Part shown: positions 44,423-54,285 of the stretch, one piece after another
How positions within the stretch are numbered: the stretch's first letter is position 1
How the letters are laid out: each line of letters opens with the position of its first letter
From: Isochrysis galbana
Lineage: Eukaryota > Haptophyta > Isochrysidales > Isochrysidaceae
Length of the DNA: 64,000 nucleotides
Direction of reading: 5' to 3'
Assembly: GCA_018136815.1 (NCBI GenBank)
Contig: CM030931.1
Location: 1,901,398-1,965,397, forward strand
Translations under genes and position numbers: made by a program
The notes under the pieces: generated by a model
The model's input: the letters and a program-made list of their open reading frames with translations, nothing else
Told to the model about the DNA's origin: nothing
Databases searched by the model: none

Positions 44423-45026
44423 TCAACGTTGTCCTTCCCGACGTGTCTCGCTGACGCTGAGTGTGCTACCTACATGTGAAACACAGGAACACCGTGTTTC
44501 TACAAAAGCCAAAAACAGCCGTGTTTCGCCGTGTTTCAAACCTCTTGAGGCGATCGCATCGTCGCACGCCTCCTTTGAGACGCTGAAGTCCAGTGGCTTC
44601 TGACCTTTCTCGCGCCACGCCAAGGAGGGTGGCGCCACAGAAGAAGACCCACTCAAGGAAGCCTCATTCACCTCCTTCACAGCCGCCTTGGCCCTCTTCT
44701 TTACATCCTTGGACACCTCGTTCTTGCGCACCACGTCGATGAGCAGCAAGAAGTTAGGGTCATCACCTTTGCACTTTCACTTTGCACTTGGCAGAATGGC
44801 TCCTGCCAAAAAGGTGATCGACGACCCTCGTCGCTCCTCCCTTACGAATCTCGCCGCAGCCCCCACACTTCCACACTGGGTGGTTAGGGTCTTCCTCTGA
44901 TAGCACCATTACGCAGTCCCACACAGGGTCAATGCGCTTGGCAGAGGTTGAGCGCTTACGCCCCGGAGCCCGGAGCAGATGGGGGGCCGGGGGCCGGCTC
45001 AAACCTGTGTCGCGCGTGGGAAGCAC
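44423..45026 (-). pseudogene. hAT-like transposase N-terminus (BED zinc finger), broken
   Basis: On the minus strand 45026-44763 encodes DPVWDCVMVL..VWKCGGCGEIRKGG..VDHLFGRSHSAKCKV, a BED-type finger (C-x2-C, two His, trailing AKC) usual at the start of hAT transposases. After a stop and frame change, 44749-44540 continues as LLIDVVRKNEVSKDVKKRAK. It is then cut by the CCGTGTTTC-type repeat (44474-44540). Together these are the first 150 or so residues of a decayed transposase. The rest is absent. Confidence 0.6.
44474..44540. repeat. CCGTGTTTC-type dispersed repeat
   Basis: GAAACACAGGAACACCGTGT, then a CAAAAGCCAAAAACAG core, then CCGTGTTTC twice. Best preserved of four copies (also 11970, 13155, 51555). 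Partly self-complementary, like a miniature inverted-repeat element. Confidence 0.7.
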
Positions 45027-45029
45027 GTC

Positions 45030-45494
45030 GAATACGGTACCTCCCTGTCCCTCCGCGGCCTGCTGCCCCTTTGGCGCTTATGTTGTTCGGTACAATGGAG
45101 TGCATTGTGTGCCCATAGGGGCCACCCGGCCTCGGGCCGCGCTGCCGGAGCAGCGCGGCCCTTGCCAGGGCGAGAGGGGCCTCTGCCATAAGGCATGCCC
45201 AACCAATCAATGGAGCAGGGTGGCTGCTTGAGCCTGACACTGATGGGGTGCTGCCAGCAGCCTGCTGCCCCCCATGGGGGAGGCCAGTATGGCTGCCATG
45301 GGTGGTGTGGCCGGGGCCACGGGCCGTGTGGCGCAACCGGAGTCGCACGCACCTGCTCGGCCTGGGTGGGCAGACGCGGCCGCTTCGACAGCGGCTGCTC
45401 CCATGTGCATCGGGGGGGCGCCCTCGGCGGGGGGCCCGAAGGAGAGGGGAGTCGCGGCGGCGCGCTCCATCCTGACCAAGTATAAACTTAGTTG
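45030..45494 (-). mobile_element. LINE 5' end with ORF1 start, decayed
   Basis: Minus strand begins AACTAAGTTTATACTTGGTC at 45494, then ATG at 45470 encoding MERAAATPLSFGPPAEGAPP. Its sequence parallels the ORF1 copy at 59904 down to about 45060, including a Pro-rich RVAPHGPWPRPHHP-like segment, but with frameshifts. Confirms that the LINE ORF1 begins about 24 bases after the 5' hairpin. Confidence 0.75.
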
Positions 45495-45720
45495 AAAGTC
45501 GGCGTAAGAGAACTTGAGCCCAAGGAGAATACGAATCTGCATATGTCTTGCGTGACCACACCAGGCGTAAAAAACACTCTGTGACGTAGAAGACGTGTGC
45601 TCGTAACTGAATATTTATTCCAGAAAGGCTTGAATACAACAAGATGCCGCCCTACGCCACAAATTATCATCACCCTCACCATTTTACTTTGTCACAAATT
45701 CAATCATCTGCGCCCAGGCT

Positions 45721-47226
45721 TCAAGGCCCATTCGCCCACTCGACACCGATTGAGCCGAAAGCACTCAGACCCGGCTCGTTCTTCTCGTGCTCGCTTGGAG
45801 GGGGCAGATCTGTGTCCTCATCCAAGGATGGGTCATACATCGGGTAGCCCCAGTAGTCGTCACTGGGCTCTGCCTTGAGGAGGGTCACGACAAGTCGTAC
45901 GGGCGGTTCGCTGCCAGTATCAGCCCCACCCTCCTCTGTTCTCTCGATGACCCAAGCACTCCCGTCCAAATCCACCGTGCCCCACAGCGGCCCATCCAAC
46001 AAGGGTGTTTGGCCGGCCACCGACACCCTGAGCGACTTGCGACGAATTTCGCAGTCGATGTCTTGAGGCTTCGTCTGTGGTGGCAGCAAAATACGAACTT
46101 CCAAATCCTCGAAGGTTTCTACCCATGTGTAGCCACTAACGTGCTTCCCTTCGATGCGCTGCTTCTCAGGTATCCAGGCACGGCCTCTCGTTTGCGATGT
46201 CACAGTTGAATCCTGCACTCTTGTAGAGATGGGGCGTTCTGAGGAAGGATGTCCAGGTGACCCAGACATCAATTCGGTCTTGCTGGTGGCCACCCTTTCG
46301 CGGCTAGCGGACGCATTGGGGGCCGATGGCTCATTCTTCGTCTTCTTTGCGATCTTTTCCCAAATTTCAGGAGGGCACTCATCCTCACTGTCATTTCCCA
46401 AGTCATTTCGCAAGTCATTTCTCGAGTCCGCCGCAGGAGGTGGGGGCCGACCAGTAGCCTTATGACTTCTCTCCCTATTCTCGGTCAGCTCGCGATAACG
46501 ATCTAAAAAATCGACCTGAAGCGCGCCATGTTGAGGAGGACCAGTGGTGATTGCAAGGGGATGATGAACAGATGCACAAGAGGAGCTTCGCACCTCCTCA
46601 GGATTGTGACTGCTCATCAAGTCACGGATGGACAGAAGCTCAAGCTCGAACGTCATCGCTGCGTTAGGTGGGATAAGAGGCGGCGCTCCCTTCTCCCCGT
46701 AAGCATATTCCGGGCTGCAGTCCACCCGGACCATCTCGCCCACACGCATCTGCGCGAGAGCGAGGTCCCATGCTGGGGCCTGCGGGTTCACGCAAGGCAA
46801 GGATCGCATGAGCTGGGCACAACCGGAGAGAGACCTGGCGCGCCGGAGCAGACGCACCGCATCCGAAGGGTCAGCACCCACGCGCACTTCGAGCGGCTCC
46901 GATTGAGCGCGCGAGTCATGGAGTAGCGTGCCGTCTGCGAGACTCGCGCGGAAGTGGACCGAAGCGTACACGCCAGGCGTGACTGGCGCGGCGGAGGAGA
47001 GCGGAGCTCGCAGCACAGTCATGAGGCAACCCCCGTCACTACTCAATTCGATCGGCCCGCTCGAGCTCATCATCGCCACGCCGCACAGCGCGACAGCCCG
47101 AGGGCTCCACCGCGCCGGCAGACGCATCGCCGCCGCCGTCGACGCGCCGAGCCTTGCGCGCAAGCCGGCCTCAGGTAGTTTTCCTTCCAAAAGAGAAATC
47201 AGCGCTCCTGCGGAAAAAGTCGACAT
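45721..47226 (-). CDS. FKBP-type peptidyl-prolyl isomerase fused to CS (p23/NudC-like) domain
   Basis: 501 residues, one exon. FKBP domain about 82-200: VYASVHFRASLADGTLLHDS, then WDLALAQMRVGEMVRV and YAYGEKGAPPLIPPNAAMTF, the conserved FKBP order. A 150-residue charged linker follows. The CS domain is at about 364-452 (YTWVETFEDLEVRILLPP...IRRKSLRVSV...LWGTVDLDGSAWVIE), as in p23, NudC and Sgt1. The tail has YWGYPMYDPSLDEDTDLPPP. FKBPs isomerise X-Pro bonds; CS domains bind Hsp90 or act as chaperones, so an Hsp90-linked co-chaperone is likely. Start is uncertain: Mets at 47226, 47124 and 47070 are possible. Confidence 0.85.
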   Translation of the reverse strand: MSTFSAGALISLLEGKLPEAGLRARLGASTAAAMRLPARWSPRAVALCGVAMMSSSGPIELSSDGGCLMTVLRAPLSSAAPVTPGVYASVHFRASLADGTLLHDSRAQSEPLEVRVGADPSDAVRLLRRARSLSGCAQLMRSLPCVNPQAPAWDLALAQMRVGEMVRVDCSPEYAYGEKGAPPLIPPNAAMTFELELLSIRDLMSSHNPEEVRSSSCASVHHPLAITTGPPQHGALQVDFLDRYRELTENRERSHKATGRPPPPAADSRNDLRNDLGNDSEDECPPEIWEKIAKKTKNEPSAPNASASRERVATSKTELMSGSPGHPSSERPISTRVQDSTVTSQTRGRAWIPEKQRIEGKHVSGYTWVETFEDLEVRILLPPQTKPQDIDCEIRRKSLRVSVAGQTPLLDGPLWGTVDLDGSAWVIERTEEGGADTGSEPPVRLVVTLLKAEPSDDYWGYPMYDPSLDEDTDLPPPSEHEKNEPGLSAFGSIGVEWANGP

Positions 47227-47391
47227 TTGAAGTCGGGCAGCAGGTCCGGTGTTCTTAAAATCTGTTATCGCGATCGGAGGATACTTTGATGGAGCTCATG
47301 CTCGTTGTAGAGTCGTCACGATAGAGGGAGGAGGTCTGAAATAGTTTTGTAGTGTAGCATAGGTGGTGTCCATACGGGCGGTGAGTTATGA

Positions 47392-47985
47392 ACTCCTTAC
47401 TGCCGGAGCACCGAAACAGGTGCTTCGGCTCGGTTTCTTCAGTATTTCTTCTCATAGCTTCACCCACAGGCGATGCGCCGCCGGGGGGGGCCGCAGGGGG
47501 CATGCCGAGACGCAAGGCGATGGCCCAACCACCCATAGACCATAGACCATAGATAGGATGATCTAGGCAGGGTTCTTCACGAAAATAGGTGAAAATTGGA
47601 AGCACCTGTATCGGTGTTTCGCTTTATTACGAATTCAACGTGCAACGTGGTAAAGTGTGAAAAAGGGAAGGTGGAAGGTGGCCAACGAGCCGATTTCACC
47701 GTGCTCCCGACTCCCGACCTGTGTACCCCACCCCCCGCGCCGAGAGGGGGGAGAGGTTTTCGATTTTCGGCCGAGGCGTTTCTTCCCCTCCCGCCTCGGG
47801 GGAGGCGGGAGGGGAAGAAACGCCTCGGCCGAAAATCGAAAATCACTCCGCTTTGTTCTCGTGTTTTGAGTCCAATATTTCTCGCAAAAGCCCTCCCCCC
47901 CAAGACCCACCATACGTAAAACAGCTGCGGTGAAGCACGAAGCACCCGTTTCCTGTTTCGGTGCTTCGGCCCGGCAGTAAAGAGT
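47392..47985. mobile_element. Inverted-repeat element of about 0.6 kb
   Basis: Left end ACTCCTTACTGCCGG then AGCACCGAAACAGG; right end is the inverted ACTCTTTACTGCCGG with GCCGAAGCACCGAAACAGG. The two ends therefore form terminal inverted repeats of about 30 bp with a few differences. No clear target duplication is found. At the centre lies the large palindrome 47757-47842. A GCACCTGTATCGGTGTTTCG copy lies inside at 47602. Non-autonomous. Confidence 0.6.
47757..47842. repeat. Perfect inverted repeat, 41-bp arms, 4-nt spacer
   Basis: Left arm 47757-47797 begins TTTTCGATTTTCGGCCGAGG and ends CCGCCTC. Spacer GGGG (47798-47801). Right arm 47802-47842 is its exact complement. A perfect hairpin this long is normally unstable in genomes unless recent or constrained. 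Sits at the centre of the 0.6-kb inverted-repeat element. Confidence 0.95.
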
Positions 47986-48109
47986 GAAATTGGGGCCTCG
48001 TGTGTGTGTCTCGAATCCTTGCCGTCGCTACATTCATGCTGCAGTGCAGCTCCTCACGTTCACGTACTCGCTAGTGGCCTACTGCTATCTTGTGAGCAAG
48101 GCGAGGAGA

Positions 48110-48172
48110 GGAGTGGCGCGCGCTCCATGATCCATGACCATGACCCTATCGTTTCAATGATAGTTGAGCTGT
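48110..48172 (-). mobile_element. LINE 5' end fragment (hairpin and ORF1 start)
   Basis: Minus strand: AACTATCATTGAAACGATAG then GGTCATG repeated three times as CATGGTCATGGATCATGG, then GAGCGCGCG encoding MERAR. Only about 20 codons remain. Same 5' hairpin class as 22983, with the CTATC/GATAG stem. Confidence 0.65.
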
Positions 48173-48290
48173 GAGCTGATCATTTTTAATATGGGGGTTG
48201 GGAGTGGGGTTGCTCCGACTCGATGCGTCTGGCCATGGGCCATGGCCCGTAGCTAGGCTCATCGGCCACACTCTAGAGCCCAAGGGCACG

Positions 48291-50897
48291 CTACCGCCGC
48301 CTGCGTGCCAGACCGCGCGACTCGGGGAATGACTCCTCCGGCGCTTTCGTCGGCGCACTGCCCATAAGAAGGTCATCTAGTTCTTGCTGCTCTGACTTCT
48401 GCGGCTTCTTCTTCTTCTTGGGCTTGTCGCCGGACGGCCTCCCAGCGCGGGCCGGGTTGAAGCCAGGCATCATGCTGGGCAAGTTCTCCTCCGCCTCGAG
48501 CTCGAGCCCGTCTTCCGTTTGCAACGCGGCCGAAAGCGCAGCACGCACATTGGGCTGAATTTCGTCCACTTCATAGTCGGCAGTCGTGCGCTCCGGCAAG
48601 TCAAGGTCGAGTATGAGCAGATTGTCACCCCTGAATCGAAGCCCGCCGCCAGCATTGGGATCGGCCATGAGTTGCTTGGCGAAATTACATGTGGGCCGTT
48701 TGAACGAGGGATGCGAGACCGGCCGTTGCAGGTGACTCTCGCGCTCTAGCATCTCCGAGAGGGGCGCAAGATTCCACTCTTCCGTCTCCTCGTCCCATTG
48801 AGCTCGGGCCTCCAATTTTTTGACGTCAGCGGGCGGGATGAAGCTCTCGATGACCATGTTTTGCAGCTGCAATTGACGTGTTAGCTCTCTCACGGTCTGC
48901 AAGAGGTCCTCCTTCTCTTGCTGTTGTTCGACCTGCAAGTCGTCGATTTCTGCCTGAGCGGCGCGGAACTTGCTCCAGAGCTGCTTGAGCTTCGCTCCCT
49001 TGGTGGCCGCCTCCTCAGCTAGCGAGGAGTGCTTCTCTTCCGCGACAAGCCTCTCCTCTTCCTTCTTTGCGCGCTCCTGTTCTAGACGCACTTGCTTCTG
49101 GCGCTCCTCCTCAATCTCGCGCTCGCGTAGAGCGAGCTCACGCTCTTGCTGCGCCACGCGATCCTTGACGTGAACGCCGCCAATCATAATCTTGCTCTCG
49201 AGTTGCTCGAGCTCGGACGCGATCCTGGCGCGCTCCTCAGCCTCAGCCTTGCGCCGCGCTTCGTGCTCCTCGATGGACCGTCTATGTGCCTCGACGTCCT
49301 CTTGCGTTGCCTGGCTCTGGTTGAGAAGCTCCTGCTTCTCGCGCTCCGCCTGGTCTATGAGTTGCTGGCGCATCGCCTCAACCTCTTCCTCTCGCATGCC
49401 AACGAGCTTCTCCACCTCTACCTCCTTGACAACGTTGACATCACGGTACACCTCCACCACTCTTTCCACTTCGACCGGCTTTTCGATGACCCGCTCCACC
49501 TCCACCATCTTCTCAACCTCCACCTCCTTGACAACCTCCACGATCTTTTCCTTCTCTACCGTCCTCTCGCTCCCTGTTCCACTGCTCCGGCTGCCACCGG
49601 CCCGCCGGCTGCCGCCACCGCCGCCCGACTTGCCTTGTAGCTTCTCCTTGAGCCGAGCAATCTCCTCTTGGAACTCACGCAGCATTGCATCTTTGGGGTC
49701 CTCATTGATCTTCGGTTTGTTCTTGATGTTCTTCGCGCGGTTGGCATACCGCAGCGTCGACAGCGACTCGTCGTAATTCCAATCGGCTGGGCCCATGTTC
49801 GCCACCATCACGGTCTTTGTGTTGCCACCCAGCGAGTCCTGCAGCAACCGGGTCAGCTTGGAGTCGCGGTACGGGACGTGCTTGGACTTGCCATCTACCA
49901 GCGCCGAGATGCAGTTGCCCAGCGCAGACAGCGAGAGGTTGATCTTTGTCGCCTCCTTCAGGCGATCTCCAGTCGCCTCAGTCTTAGCCTGGCGCTCCGA
50001 CCCCGCCAGGTCGACGAGGTTGAGCTTGCCCATCCTGATCGACGAGGTTCCATCCGGCCTGGTCTCGCAGCTCTCCACTGTGATGGTGTAGATAGAGTGA
50101 GACCGCGACGAGTCGGCGTTCATCTTGGTGGCACCGACATGGCGGTTGTTCGCGCCAAAGTTACGCAGCTTGTCGCACTCCTTCACGGACTTGACCACGT
50201 ACGACGTGAGGTCCTTCACATAGACGCCAGTGTTGGGGTCTTCTTTTAGGTCGAGCTTGTTCACAACTTGCTTCGAAAGGAGGTCCCGGACCTCCTCATT
50301 GTAGATCTCGAGGTACGAGGCGCGCACCAGGAACTCAGTGTTCTGCCCGCCACGAGAGTTGATCAACTCGAAGATTTGATGGAAGGCGCGGGGGATGATG
50401 CCGCGCAATTCGGGGGGCTCGTTGACGCCCTCCATCGAGAAGGTCTTGCCGGTGCCGGTCTGACCATACGCAAAGATGGTACCATTGTACCCTTCGAACA
50501 CGTTGTCGACAATGGGAGCGGCAGTCTGCTTGTATAGGTCCTCCTGTTGCGTGGCAGCGGTAGAGGCGGGGGGCGTGAGAGGACGAGCTCTGTTGTGCAC
50601 CGCGGCCATGCACGTCCTCAACACAAGTAATGAGCAGGCAGGACGCCTGGCGTGTGCTCAGGCATCATCGTCTGCTCTGCGGCTCGAAATGCGTGCCTGC
50701 AGGGTGTCTGGTGGGAAGACTGCGTCGAAAGTGAAGGTCTTAGGCGGCTCGTTCGATCCTTTGGTGCCCGCCGAGAGCACTACCGTCCCGGTCCTCTTGT
50801 CCATCTCGACGATGACGCCGCGGTTGTCATTCCGCTCGGTCGAGTTGAGCGGCCGACAGCGCACGACGACGCGCACGCACTCGTTGGCGGGCGCCAT
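48291..50897 (-). CDS. Kinesin-2 motor subunit (FLA10/KIF3-like)
   Basis: Exons complement(50698-50897, through 50697) and complement(48291-50543) give 817 residues: 67 from exon 1 (MAPANECVRVVVRCRPLNS...VFPPDTLQ) and 750 from exon 2 (EDLYKQTAAPIVDNVF...). The 153-bp intron is best read as GC-AG (CTGCAG|gcacgc...caacag|GAG), since it joins the motor without a gap. Motor about 7-340: P-loop GQTGTGKT (94-101), NADSSRSHS, LVDLAGSERQ, then neck and coiled coil (about 340-610). The globular tail has IESFIPPADVKKLE, WDEETEEWNLAPL and RPVSHPSFKRPT, the kinesin-2 tail pattern. Heterotrimeric kinesin-2 drives anterograde intraflagellar transport. Which of KIF3A or KIF3B it matches is not decided. Confidence 0.92.
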
Positions 50898-50983
50898 GGC
50901 GGCAGCTGTGCTCGAGACGCTCGCCCTCTCACCCGCGCAGGCGCAGCGCAGGTTGGGGAGGCAGCACGTAAGCGAGCGAGCGA

Positions 50984-51021
50984 GCGAGGGAGGGAGGGAG
51001 GGAGGGAGGGAGGGAGGGAGG
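50984..51021 (-). repeat. (GGGA)n tract upstream of the kinesin start
   Basis: About nine GGGA units on the plus strand, so TCCC on the coding strand of the kinesin gene, 87 bases before its start codon. Another case of a C/T-rich leader. Confidence 0.8.
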
Positions 51022-51900
51022 GGCGCCCCCGCTGGCCTGCGAGTGGCGCTCGCGAGCGACCAACTGTCGCCCTCACCATACAATTATAAAGATTCTATCT
51101 CTCTCTCTTGCTCGTCTCCCACAAAGGGACCCTCTGATCAATGAAAGAGGAAAGAGGAAAGGTGTCTGAGTTGAGTTCTATTGTAGACGTGTCAGTTCTA
51201 CTGCCGGTGTGGCAACGTCGTCGTTTACCCCGTCGCTAGAGTGCGCTAGCCGATCGATGTTACCTCTCGTCTACACAACGTTGCTATCTATCACTGGGCC
51301 CCCTTGGTATGGGGCCAAACATGGTACCCCCGCCGAGAGGGATTCGCCCCTCTTCCTCGCGCGACTGAGCGCACGCCCTCTGAGTCTCTTCACCCAACAC
51401 AAGGTTGGACCAAACATTGAGACCGAACAACTTTTCAAGTCAAATGGGTTGTTCGAATCCCCGAACCCGCTCAAGGGAGCGGATGCTGGGTGCCACGCCT
51501 CGCAGTGGGCCCAGCGAGCACTGTCACCGCCGACGCGCACCTAGATGGGAGAAACGTATTCACCGTTTTTCTACGAAGGTGAAAAACAGGCCGTTTTTGC
51601 CGTTTTTGCAAGCCCTTCAGTTTTTGTCTCCGTTTCTGAATGGCAACGCGAGCACTCATGCACCATGCGCTGAGCGTGAGCATATGTGGGCGCTTACGCG
51701 TGCGTGGAAAGAAAGAGAGGAGGAGGAGGGAGGGGAGAGGGGGAAGGGGGAGGGAGGGGGGCCAGAGAGAAGGGTGATGAAGGGGAGAATGAGAGAGAGG
51801 GAGGGAGGGAAGAAGAGGGAGAGGGCAGAGCGAGGGGGGGAGAGAGGGAGAGAGAGAAGGGAGCAAGAGGGAGCGAGATAGAGGGAGGGGGGAGGGGGAG
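51022..51900. other. Intergenic; dispersed repeat near 51555-51610
   Basis: A degenerate copy of the GTGTTTC-type repeat (TTCACCGTTTTTC...GAAAAACAGG) lies at 51555-51610. CACTGGGCCCCC...GGGGCCAAACAT at 51293-51320 resembles 1972-2000. From 51715 on, sequence is G/A-rich. No gene. Confidence 0.5.
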
Positions 51901-52600
<700 letters not shown>

Positions 52601-52657
52601 GAGAGCGAGCGAGAGAAAGAGAGCGCACGCGCGCGAGGGAGAGACAGATTGCGACTA

Positions 52658-52684
52658 ATAAAAAAACCCTGTTTGACCGCCCTA
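52658..52684. mobile_element. Right tip of an H-family element
   Basis: AATAAAAAAACCCTGTTTGA followed by CCGCCCTA matches the H right tip. Next to the microsatellite; left tip not found. Confidence 0.55.
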
Positions 52685-54204
52685 TTCGTTATGCGCTATA
52701 GACTATCTATAGATGTCGTTGCCCTACCTATCGAGGTATTTTGTGCGCCGTGCTCTTATACTTGTGTCGTTTTGGTTCCCTCCTCGTGTCGGGATTGTCT
52801 TGGGTGCGCACTTAGTTCTTAGTTGTGCCTTGTGCCTATCGTCTCGTCTCCCGGTTGATTTCCGGGGTGGCTACAACCAAGTGTATCACTCGCAGACGCA
52901 GGTGAAGGTGCGGGTGAAGGGTGAAGATATCCCCGCAGGCCTTGCAAAGACCCTGGCACCCTGGCAGAGCCCGGGGGCGGGCGTACGGGGCATCATGGCG
53001 CCCCAGCAACCAACTACAGCTACATTTAAAATTGCATGTACGTACATACAACATACAACTCCTCGAAAAAGACGCGAAACTTGCGAAACTTATTGCGAAA
53101 CTTGGGCGGATTAGTGCGAAGCTTTGCAAAACTTTTGCGCGAAACTTGGGGGGGTTTCGCTCTTCTCTTCGTCGTTCGGTATTTATCGTTATAATTCTCT
53201 CGTTCTCGTTCTCGGTCAAAAGCTTCGCTTGGATGCATGGGATCGTGGGTTGTGGAGCGCCCTCTCTCTTTCTCTCGAAAGAGAAGGGAAGTTTCCCCAC
53301 CTTTCTTCCTCCCAGGCGCCTCGCAAATAGGTTTAATTTGCTATCTCTACAGCGGTTCTTTATCTGCTTCTGGGGGCAATCAGGTATAATTTACGACTTC
53401 TTCGTATCTCCCCCTTAGGCACATCGCACTCCTTTCGTCTTATTTGGTAGGTCTCTTGGAATCTTGTGCGGCAGGATTGCCCCTCGTTTCCGTTATGGCG
53501 CGATTCCCCTTCCAGACGGGATCGCCGACAGATCGCCTTCTGATCGTCGTCCGTCGTCGTCTGGCCGGAGTGTTTGGGTTTGATTTTTGTCGAGTTACGT
53601 GAGAAAGTCGTGGGGCGAGAGTCGGGGTGTTTTCCTGGGTGTCGTTGTCCGTCGTCCTGTCGTCAGTCGTCATCCGTCGTCGCTCTCGCTCTCGTCGCTC
53701 TCGCTCTCGTAACACTCAGACCCTACAAACTCGCCTCGCCTCGCCAGCCCCTGCCATCACAGCCCTCCTCACACTCACCCTCGCCTCTCGCTGCTCGTTC
53801 CATGTCGCTCTCGCCGCCGTCCTCGCCCTGGCCCAAGCCCGCCTGCCCGCCTCCCTCTGCTGACGGGCTTCAGCCCGTCAGCCCCTCTGAAGTCGTCTCC
53901 TCCGCCGCGCCTGCCGCCGGCATGCCTCCTTCCTCATTGCCCTCAGGCCCTAAGGGCCATCCCAATTCGTCAGACGTACCGTCACTCCGACTTGATCTCG
54001 CATGTTACAGTTCATCATACACTAGAATGTTCTCCATGGAGTGTCCTGCTTGCTTCCCCTCAACTCTTCCAATGCCATATTGTGTGGTGATCATGAAAAT
54101 CTTTACTATCACTCCATTACTCTCCATTCTAAAAAAGGTGCTAAAAATCTAAAAATTGAAGCGATGATAGTGTCTACAATCTACAATACTCTTCGGAGCT
54201 CGCC
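52685..54204. other. Intergenic, no supported gene
   Basis: A frame at 52713-53114 reads VKVRVKGEDIPAGLAKTLAP, protein-like but short and unassigned. 53040-53160 has repeated GCGAAACTT motifs similar in style to bases 1-60. 53574-54152 is open but Ser/Pro low complexity. Confidence 0.4.
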
Positions 54205-54285
54205 CCCTTTCTCCTCTCTTCTTCCGTCTATTTTCTCTCTCCGTCTCACTCTTCCCTACCCTAGCACCCTCCAGCTCGCGGCACG
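54205..54285 (+). promoter_or_regulatory. C/T-rich leader of the BTB gene
   Basis: CCCCCTTTCTCCTCTCTTCT-type tract ending next to CTCGCGGCACGATGG at the start codon. Position and composition match leaders of other genes in the window. Confidence 0.4.

Noticed and set aside
53574..54152. 192-codon plus frame before the BTB gene
   Set aside because: Ser/Pro-rich low complexity without domain; most likely BTB upstream region.
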